A stretch of DNA of 22,227 nucleotides from Actinomycetes bacterium (GTDB lineage: Bacteria; Actinomycetota; CALGFH01). Position 1 is the stretch's first letter. The number at the start of each line of letters is the position of its first letter. The notes beneath the pieces are model-generated. The model made no database searches and was not told the DNA's origin. It saw nothing but the letters and a program-made list of their open reading frames with translations. The position numbers and the translations under genes are program-made. The stretch is taken from contig JASLBL010000297.1 in the NCBI GenBank assembly GCA_030146615.1, forward strand, positions 1-22,227, in the 5' to 3' direction. Shown here piece after piece: positions 1-5,731 of the stretch.

Positions 1-753
1 ACCCTGCTGGCCCCCGCTCCGAGCTTCCAGGGACGGTTCGTGGCCGTTGCCGCCGAGCAGGGAGTTCCCCTGGAGGAGGCGGCCGTCGACGCCGCCATCG
101 CGGCCGCCGTGCGGGCCGCGGCCTGGCCCGACGACTGGACCGACCCAGCCACCCAGCGGGACTTCTGGATCGGGTTCTACCAGGAGGTCCTGGCCCGCCT
201 CGGCCACGCCGACGACGGCCCGGAGGGGTCCGGGGAACCCCAGAGGGGTGCCCCGGTGGATCGGAAGGGGTCCGGGGAACCCCGGAGGGGTGCCCCGGTG
301 GACGGGATGGAACTGGCCGAGGCCCTGTTCGCCTCCTTCAGCGACCCGGCCTCCTACCAGCTGTTCGACGACGTCCGCCCGGCCCTCGACGAGCTGGCCG
401 GGCGCGGCATCACCCTGGGCGTGGTGTCCAACTTCGAGCCCTGGCTGGCCGACATCCTCGCCCTCCAGGGGATCGACCACCTGTTCGCGACCGTGGCCAT
501 CTCCGGGGTGCTGGGGGTGGCCAAGCCCGACCCACAGATCTTCGAGGCCGCCCTGGCCGAGGCCGGGGCCGACCCCTCGGCGACCGTGCACGTCGGCGAC
601 CAGCCGGCCAACGACGTGGCCGCGGCCCGGGCGGTGGGCATCACCCCGGTGCTGATCGACCGCTTCGCCCGCTACCCCGAACCCGACGACGCCCACCGGG
701 TCGAGGACCTGCTGGGGTTGGTGAAGCTGGTGAACGGGCGGGGGATGGGCTGA
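1..753 (+). CDS. HAD-superfamily hydrolase, 5'-truncated by the window edge
   Basis: The reading frame is open from base 1, so the true start lies upstream; the GTG at 40 is internal. The first residues in the window (TLLAPAPSF) look like the end of HAD motif I, whose nucleophile aspartates would be just off the edge. Motif II is the Ser of VVSNFEP, motif III the Lys of VAKPDPQIF, and motif IV HVGDQPANDV with the metal-binding Asp pair. The helical cap precedes motif II. These enzymes are usually soluble phosphatases or dehalogenase-like hydrolases acting on small phosphorylated molecules; the substrate cannot be told. The cap region carries two tandem 14-residue units encoded by a 42-bp DNA repeat, probably a repeat-element insertion tolerated in a loop. 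The stop codon overlaps the next start by one base (TGATG), so the two genes are probably coupled. Confidence 0.88.
   Translation, partial: TLLAPAPSFQGRFVAVAAEQGVPLEEAAVDAAIAAAVRAAAWPDDWTDPATQRDFWIGFYQEVLARLGHADDGPEGSGEPQRGAPVDRKGSGEPRRGAPVDGMELAEALFASFSDPASYQLFDDVRPALDELAGRGITLGVVSNFEPWLADILALQGIDHLFATVAISGVLGVAKPDPQIFEAALAEAGADPSATVHVGDQPANDVAAARAVGITPVLIDRFARYPEPDDAHRVEDLLGLVKLVNGRGMG
226..309 (+). repeat. Two tandem 42-bp repeat units inside the HAD hydrolase gene
   Basis: Units at 226-267 and 268-309 are in-frame direct repeats, aligned here on the codon GGG. Offset by two bases (224-265 and 266-307) they differ at 3 of 42 positions. Each encodes a 14-residue peptide of the form GSGEPxRGAPVDxx. 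The second unit contains a perfect inverted repeat, TCCGGGG-AA-CCCCGGA (271-286); in the first, one base breaks the outer pairing. A third, diverged copy of identical length lies at the 3' end of uvrC (14384-14425) and is read in the same frame of the element. This suggests a small dispersed palindromic repeat that can sit within coding sequence. Confidence 0.8.
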
Positions 754-1610
754 TGGACCGGAGCTTCTGGCGGGTCATCGCCAACGACGAGAACGCCCTT
801 CCCCAAGGCGAGTGGGTGGCCGAGCTCACCCCCGAGCTGCTCGGCTGGCTCGGCTCGACCGACCCCGAGCTGCGGGACGAGTTCGCCTACCGGATCCTGG
901 CCGCCTGGATCGAGCGCGGCCAGTACGGCGCCGACCAGCTGCGGACCATGGCCAAGCAGATGACCGCCAACCTGGAGGCCGGTCTCGGCGAGCAGGGCAC
1001 CGACTCGGTCTACCTGCGCACCTACTCGGTGCTGATCCTGATGGAGATCGTCGCCTTCGACAACGCCAACCCGTTCCTGGACCAGGCCGACCTGGACGGC
1101 TACCTGGAGGCGGCCCTCGGCTACCTGCTGCGCGAGCGGGACCTGCGCAGCTGGGTCCCGGGGCCAGGCTGGGCCAACGCCATCGGCCACGCCGCCGACC
1201 TGTTCATGATGCTGGCCCGCAGCCCCCACCTGGGCGCGACCGAGCTCCAGCGGATCCTCGACGCGATCGCCGACCGGCTGCTCACCCCGGCTCCGGCAGT
1301 GTTCGTCCACCACGAGGACGAGCGCCTGGCGTATGCCACCCTCAACGTGCTCCGGCGCAACCTGGTCGACCGGGCCTGGCTGGTCGCCTGGCTGGACCGC
1401 TTCACCGCCGCCCCCGGCCAGGAGTCCTGGCGCTCGGCCTACGCCAGCGAGGCCGAGTCGGCGGCCAGGGCGAACGTCACCGCGTTCCTGCGCAGCCTCT
1501 ATTTCCAGCTGATCCTCACCGAGAGCCCACCCCCCGACGCCCAGCGCACCTCGGACGCGGTCCTGGTCACCATCCGCCGCGCCGACATCGGGTTCTACGA
1601 TCTGGCTTGA
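753..1610 (+). CDS. DUF2785 domain-containing protein
   Basis: This 285-residue soluble, all-helical protein matches my memory of the DUF2785 family along most of its length. Recognisable stretches are the DxxLRDEFAY-like segment near residue 45, YLRTYSVLILMEIV near residue 90, and the late HHEDERLAYATLNVLRR segment. The family has no established activity; members are single-domain cytoplasmic proteins of about this length. There is no signal peptide or membrane segment. The ATG shares a base with the TGA of the upstream HAD gene, with a G-rich ribosome-binding stretch (GGGGGATGGG) inside that gene's last codons, so translation is probably coupled. A strong hairpin 46 bp after the stop probably ends the transcript. 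Confidence 0.75.
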   Translation: MDRSFWRVIANDENALPQGEWVAELTPELLGWLGSTDPELRDEFAYRILAAWIERGQYGADQLRTMAKQMTANLEAGLGEQGTDSVYLRTYSVLILMEIVAFDNANPFLDQADLDGYLEAALGYLLRERDLRSWVPGPGWANAIGHAADLFMMLARSPHLGATELQRILDAIADRLLTPAPAVFVHHEDERLAYATLNVLRRNLVDRAWLVAWLDRFTAAPGQESWRSAYASEAESAARANVTAFLRSLYFQLILTESPPPDAQRTSDAVLVTIRRADIGFYDLA

Positions 1611-1656
1611 GGGAATCCGGGACGACGGAGCCGTCCCCACGCCGTCCTTGATCCAT

Positions 1657-1680
1657 GTGGGGGGAGCGAGCTCCCCCCAC
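1657..1680. terminator. Perfect 11-bp inverted repeat between convergent genes
   Basis: GTGGGGGGAGC (1657-1667), a GA spacer and GCTCCCCCCAC (1670-1680) form a perfect 24-bp hairpin. It lies between the stop of the DUF2785 gene and the end of the minus-strand membrane-protein gene, where a bidirectional terminator is expected. No T-tract follows on either strand, so it is either a T-less high-GC terminator or a dispersed palindromic repeat used as one. A further CCCCCC run (1683-1688) could offer alternative pairing. Confidence 0.55.
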
Positions 1681-1706
1681 GGCCCCCCAAGAGCGCCTGT
1701 GCCATG

Positions 1707-2207
1707 TCAAGGCTCGAGGGTCGCTGCGGCCCAGCAGGCCAGGGCGGCGGCGGCGAGCAGGTGCCAGGCGGCGTGGCCCTGGAGGAGGCTGTCCGGGTCG
1801 CACCAGGGGCTGGCCGTTCGGCCCAGCCACCAGCAGGCCCCGCCGGCGGCCGCCGCGGCCAGGGCGGCCCGGTAGGCGGTCCGGCGGCGCGGGTTCCAGC
1901 CCACCCAGGGCGTCCCGGCCCGCGCTCGGCGGGACCGGCCGACCCGCCCGGCGACCTCTCGCCAGGCGACGAACCCGACCACCACGTACAAGGTGCCGTC
2001 GTGCAGCAGCCGGGCCGTGGGGGAGCCGGGTCCGTGGTAGTCGACGCTGCCGACCCCGGCGGCGGCCACCGCCACCCCGAACCAGGTTCGGCGTCGACCG
2101 ATCAGCCAGGCCCCCACGGCTACCAAGGCCAGGGCCGATGCGGTGTTGACCGGCTGGGTGATCAGGCCGTCGTGGAGCCGCTCGCAGTCGCCGGCTCCCA
2201 GGGCCAC
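1707..2207 (-). CDS. Ceramidase-like (CREST superfamily) integral membrane protein
   Basis: The 166-residue product is a multi-pass membrane protein with about four to five hydrophobic segments. It shows the spaced His/Asp signature of the CREST hydrolases (alkaline ceramidase, PAQR and Per1-like): YHGPGSPTARLLHD near residues 57-70 and GHAAWHLLAAA near the C-terminus, after a CERLHDGLITQPVNTAS N-terminus. In the eukaryotic families these His and Asp residues bind a catalytic zinc in the membrane. Bacterial members are usually annotated as ceramidase-domain proteins and their substrates are unknown, so lipid amide hydrolysis here is inference. The GTG start at 2207 lies 17 bp after the murA stop, with a G-rich stretch (GGGGGCGGG) just upstream, so it is probably transcribed from the murA promoter. 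Confidence 0.6.
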   Translation of the reverse strand: MALGAGDCERLHDGLITQPVNTASALALVAVGAWLIGRRRTWFGVAVAAAGVGSVDYHGPGSPTARLLHDGTLYVVVGFVAWREVAGRVGRSRRARAGTPWVGWNPRRRTAYRAALAAAAAGGACWWLGRTASPWCDPDSLLQGHAAWHLLAAAALACWAAATLEP

Positions 2208-2224
2208 CCCGCCCGCCCCCAGCC

Positions 2225-3502
2225 TCAGCCGGTGCGCTCGATGTTGGCCCCGAGCGCCCGCAGCCGCTCGTCGATACGCTCGTAGCCCCGGTCGATCTGG
2301 CCGACGTTGCCGATGATCGACTCGCCGTCGGCGGCCAGGGCGGCCAGCAGCAGGGCCATCCCGGCGCGGATGTCGGGCGACTCCAGCCGCTCCCCGTACA
2401 GCTGGGTGGGGCCGTTGACGACCACCCGGTGGGGGTCGCAGACGATGATCCTGGCCCCCATGCCGACCAGCTTGTCCACGAACACCAGCCGGTTCTCGAA
2501 CATCTTCTCGAAGATCAGCACCGTGCCCCTGGCCTGGGTGGCGACCGCGACCGCGATCGAGGTGAGGTCGGCCGGGAACGCCGGCCAGGGCCCGTCGTCG
2601 ATCTTGGGGATGGCCTGGCCGAGGTCGTCCTCGACCTCGAGGCTCTGGTCGCGGGGCACCCGCAGGCGGTCCCCGTCCAGCTCCCAGGTCAGCCCGAGGC
2701 GGCTGAAGCCGACCTCGACCGGGCGCAGGTCGTCCTCGATCACGCCCTCGACCACCAGCTCGCCCCCGGTGACCGCGGCCAGGCCGACGAAGCTGGCCAC
2801 CTCGATGTAGTCAGTGCCGATGGTGTGCTCACCCCCGCCGAGCCGGTCGACCCCCTCGATCCGGAGCAGGTTGGAGCCGATCCCCGAGATGCGGGCGCCC
2901 AGGCCGACCAGGAACCGGCACAGGTCCTGGACGTGGGGCTCGCAGGCGGCGTTGCCGATGGTGGTCTCGCCCTCGGCCAGCACCGCCGCCATGATCGCGT
3001 TCTCGGTGGCCGTCACCGACGCCTCGTCGAGGAACATCGACGCCCCCCGGAGCCGGCCCACCTCCAGCTCGAGAGCCCGGTCGAAGGTGGCGTGGACGCC
3101 GAGGCTGCGGAAGGCCAGCAGGTGGGTGTCGAGCCGCCGCCGGCCGATCACGTCGCCGCCGGGAGGCGGGAGCAGGCAGTGGCCGGTCCTGGCGACCAGC
3201 GGCGCCGCCAGCAGCACCGAGGCCCGGATGCGGGTGCACAGGGCCGGGTCGAGCGACGCCCGGCGCAGGCCACGAGGGTCGATGCGGACCTCGTTGGGGC
3301 CGGTCCGCTCGACCGTCGCCCCGGTCGAGGCGACCAGCTCCAGCATCGTCTCGACGTCCAGGATGGGAGGGACGTTGCGCAGCACCACCGGCTCGTCGGC
3401 CAGCAGCGAGGCGGCCACGATGGGCAGCGCGGCGTTCTTGTTCCCGGCCGGGCGGATGGTGCCGCTCAGCGGCTGCCCGCCCTTGATGACGAAGCTCTCC
3501 AT
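2225..3502 (-). CDS. murA: UDP-N-acetylglucosamine 1-carboxyvinyltransferase (MurA), Asp active-site variant
   Basis: MurA transfers enolpyruvate from PEP to UDP-GlcNAc, the first committed step of peptidoglycan synthesis in the cytoplasm. The 425-residue protein has the expected length and inside-out alpha/beta-barrel features: FVIKGGQPLSGTIRPAGNKN at the N-terminus with the substrate-contacting Lys22, RASVLLAAPLVAR, and ERLESPDIRAGMALL near the C-terminus. At the site of the usual catalytic Cys (GGCAIG in E. coli) it has GGDVIG, with Asp117. I chose the ATG at 3502 because MESFVIKGG is the normal N-terminus and GGGAG lies 4 bases upstream; an upstream TTG at 3574 would add a 24-residue low-complexity extension. 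The downstream membrane-protein gene follows by 17 bp. Mycobacterial MurA carries the same Asp and is insensitive to fosfomycin. Confidence 0.93.
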   Translation of the reverse strand: MESFVIKGGQPLSGTIRPAGNKNAALPIVAASLLADEPVVLRNVPPILDVETMLELVASTGATVERTGPNEVRIDPRGLRRASLDPALCTRIRASVLLAAPLVARTGHCLLPPPGGDVIGRRRLDTHLLAFRSLGVHATFDRALELEVGRLRGASMFLDEASVTATENAIMAAVLAEGETTIGNAACEPHVQDLCRFLVGLGARISGIGSNLLRIEGVDRLGGGEHTIGTDYIEVASFVGLAAVTGGELVVEGVIEDDLRPVEVGFSRLGLTWELDGDRLRVPRDQSLEVEDDLGQAIPKIDDGPWPAFPADLTSIAVAVATQARGTVLIFEKMFENRLVFVDKLVGMGARIIVCDPHRVVVNGPTQLYGERLESPDIRAGMALLLAALAADGESIIGNVGQIDRGYERIDERLRALGANIERTG

Positions 3503-3516
3503 GACGCTCCCAGCTC

Positions 3517-3540
3517 GCGGCCGTTCGGGGGCACGGCCGC
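3517..3540. promoter_or_regulatory. Perfect 8-bp inverted repeat in the murA leader
   Basis: GCGGCCGT (3517-3524), an 8-base spacer and ACGGCCGC (3533-3540) form a perfect inverted repeat immediately upstream of the murA ribosome-binding site and just downstream of a possible -10 hexamer. It could be an operator or an mRNA leader hairpin. The arms are GC-only apart from one A/T pair, so chance in this base composition is possible. Confidence 0.35.
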
Positions 3541-3542
3541 CT

Positions 3543-3548
3543 ACTCTA
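3543..3548 (-). promoter_or_regulatory. Possible -10 element of murA
   Basis: Read on the minus strand this is TAGAGT, matching the actinobacterial TANNNT form and placing a start of transcription about 34 bases before the murA ATG. A TTGACC on the same strand (3569-3574) is 20 bases upstream, longer than the ideal -35 spacing, so only the -10 is proposed. Confidence 0.3.
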
Positions 3549-3590
3549 CCCCTGCCGGATCTCGGCCTGGTCAAGCTCCGGCCACGACGG

Positions 3591-3613
3591 CTGTCGCGGC
3601 CGGCTCGTACACT
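3591..3613 (+). promoter_or_regulatory. Candidate PafBC-type (RecA-NDp-like) promoter of uvrB
   Basis: CTGTCGCGG (3591-3599), eight bases, then TACACT (3608-3613) fits the layout of the mycobacterial LexA-independent DNA-damage promoter (TTGTCRGTG-N8-TAnnnT): 6 of 9 positions match in the first block, with exact spacing to the -10. Transcription would begin near 3620, giving about a 42-base leader to the uvrB ATG. The -10 assignment is plausible; the PafBC link is inference. Confidence 0.35.
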
Positions 3614-3661
3614 GGAAGTTCCGGTTCAGTTTCAGCGTTCAGCGACGGAGAGTTCCCCCCG

Positions 3662-5722
3662 ATGCCCGCCTTCAAGCTCATCAGCGACATGCCCGCCGCC
3701 GGCGACCAGCCGGCGGCGATCGACGCCCTGGCCGGTGCCCTGGAGGCCGGCGAGCAGGGCGTCACCCTGCTGGGCGTGACCGGCTCGGGCAAGACCCGCT
3801 CGATGGCCGGGGTGATCGAGCGGCTCAACCGGCCGGCTCTGGTCATGGCCCCCAACAAGACGCTCGCGGCCCAGCTCACCAACGAGTTCAAGGAGCTGTT
3901 CCCCGACAACGCCGTCGAGTACTTCGTCTCCTACTACGACTACTACCAGCCCTAGGCCTACATCCCCCAGACCGACACCTACATCGAGAAGGACTCCTCA
4001 ATGAACGAGGAGATCGACCGGCTACGCCACTCGGCCACGCTGTCCCTGCTGACCCGCCGGGACGTGATCGTGGTGGCCTCGGTGTCGGCGATCTACGGCC
4101 TCGGCTCGCCCCAGGAGTACCGCGACCAGATGCTGTGGCTCAAGCGTGGTGAGAGCTACGACCGTGACGGGGTGCTGCGCAAGCTGGTCGACATCCACTA
4201 CGACCGCAACGACCTCAGCTTCGTCCGGGGCAAGTTCCGGGTCAGGGGCGACACCCTGGAGGTCTACCCGGCGTACGAGGAGCGGGCCATGCGCCTGGAG
4301 TTCTTCGGCGACGAGGTCGAGCGGATCCTGGTCATGGACCCGGTCACCGGCGAAATCGTCGGCGAGCGGGACGAGCTGTACGTGTTCCCGGCCACCCACT
4401 ATGTGGCCGGGTCGGACCGGATGCGCCGGGCCATCGCCGCCATCGAGGCCGAGCTGGCGGAGCGCCTGGCCGAGTTGGAGCGCGAGGGCATGCTGCTGGA
4501 GGCCCAGCGGCTGCGCATGCGGACCAACTACGACCTGGAGATGCTGCGTGAGGTCGGCACCTGCAACGGGATCGAGAACTACTCGCGGCCGATCGACGGC
4601 CGCGCCCCGGGCAGCCCGCCGTTCACCCTGATCGACTACTTCCCCGACGACTTCGTGCTGTTCCTGGACGAGTCGCACGTCACCGTGCCCCAGCTCCAGG
4701 GCCAGTACGAGGGCGACCACAGCCGCAAGGTGACCCTGGTCGAGCACGGTTTCCGGCTGCCGTCGGCGATGGACAACCGGCCGCTGCGCTTCGACGAGTT
4801 CTGGGAGCGGATCGGCCAGCGGGTGTTCGTCTCGGCCACCCCGGGGCCGTACGAGCGGCGCGAGTCGGGCGCGGTGGTCGAGCAGATCATCCGCCCCACC
4901 GGGCTGGCCGACCCCGAGGTGATCGTCCGCCCGACCAAGGGCCAGATCGACGACCTGATTCACGAGGTCCGCTCCCGGGTCGAGCGCGACCAGCGGGTCC
5001 TGGTCACCACCCTGACCAAGAAGATGGCCGAGGACCTGACGGACTACCTGCTGGAGATGGGCCTGCGGGTCCGCTACCTGCACTCCGAGATCGACACCGT
5101 GCAGCGGATCGAGATCCTGCGCGACCTGCGCCTGGGCGAGTTCGACACCCTGGTCGGGATCAACCTGCTGCGCGAGGGGCTCGACCTGCCCGAGGTGACC
5201 CTGGTGGCCATCCTGGACGCCGACAAGGAGGGCTTCCTGCGCTCGGAGACCTCCCTGGTCCAGACCATCGGCCGGGCCGCCCGCAACGTCGACGGCCAGG
5301 TGATCATGTACGCCGACCAGGTCACCCCGTCGATGCAGCGGGCCATCGAGGAGACCAACCGGCGCCGCAAGCTCCAGATCGACTACAACGCGGCCAACGG
5401 GATCGACCCCCAGACCGTCCGCAAGCGGGTCACCGACATCATCCAGTCGCTGCGCGGCGAGGAGGAGGGCACCGCCATCGGCGGCCGGGCCCGCAAGGGC
5501 CGCGCCCCCACCCCGGCCCGGGGCCGGGCCGCTCGCCGCGGCGGCGAGCCGGCCGTCTCGGGCATGCCCCGGGCCGACCTCGAGCGGCTGATCGCCTCCC
5601 TCGAGGAGGAGATGCACGAGGCCGCCAAGGAGCTCCGGTTCGAGTACGCCGCCCGCATCCGCGACGAGGTCGGCGACCTCCGCCGCGAGCTCCGGGCCAT
5701 GGCCGACGCCGGCGTGGGCTAA
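3662..5722 (+). pseudogene. uvrB: uvrB, excinuclease ABC subunit B, interrupted by an in-frame TAG at codon 98
   Basis: UvrB is the damage-verifying ATPase of nucleotide excision repair: it is loaded by UvrA2 and recruits UvrC. The frame 3662-5722 would encode 686 residues, normal family length. Intact features are the Walker A GVTGSGKT (about residues 38-45), DESH-box FLDESHVTVPQ (about 335), motif VI QTIGRAARNV (about 535), and the C-terminal UVR helix pair (ELRFEYAARIRDEV) that binds UvrC. Codon 98 (3953-3955) is TAG where the family has Glu (SYYDYYQP-E-AYIP), in the DNA-clamping beta-hairpin. One G-to-T change of GAG explains it. No other stop or frameshift is seen on either side. As written, the product stops at 97 residues. 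It may be a recent nonsense mutation, a strain polymorphism or a base-call error. The ATG at 3662 is preceded by GGAGAG with 9-base spacing. Confidence 0.9.
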
Positions 5723-5725
5723 ACT
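5720..5725 (+). promoter_or_regulatory. Possible -10 of a leaderless promoter for the penicillin-binding protein
   Basis: TAAACT overlaps the uvrB stop codon and ends 6 bases before the ATG at 5732. There is no Shine-Dalgarno sequence in that 6-base gap (CCGCCG), so transcription starting at the A of ATG, giving a leaderless mRNA, is the simplest reading. The same geometry is seen before uvrC. No clear -35 is visible. Confidence 0.45.
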
Positions 5726-5731
5726 CCGCCG

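Noticed and set aside
226..309. A CRISPR array
   Set aside because: There are only two units, joined directly with no spacers and translated in frame, and no cas genes are nearby.
3600..3660. A LexA (SOS) box upstream of uvrB
   Set aside because: Repeated GTTC occurrences (3618, 3624, 3637) are direct, not inverted, and there is no GAAC-N4-GTTC arrangement.
2429..3661. An N-terminal extension of uvrB reaching back to 2429
   Set aside because: It runs antisense through murA and its translation is low complexity. UvrB begins naturally at the ATG at 3662 with a ribosome-binding site.
3953..3955. The uvrB TAG as a pyrrolysine codon or programmed read-through site
   Set aside because: No downstream stem-loop or other recoding signal was evident, and Pyl insertion in UvrB is unknown. 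A Glu-to-stop point change or base-call error is simpler.
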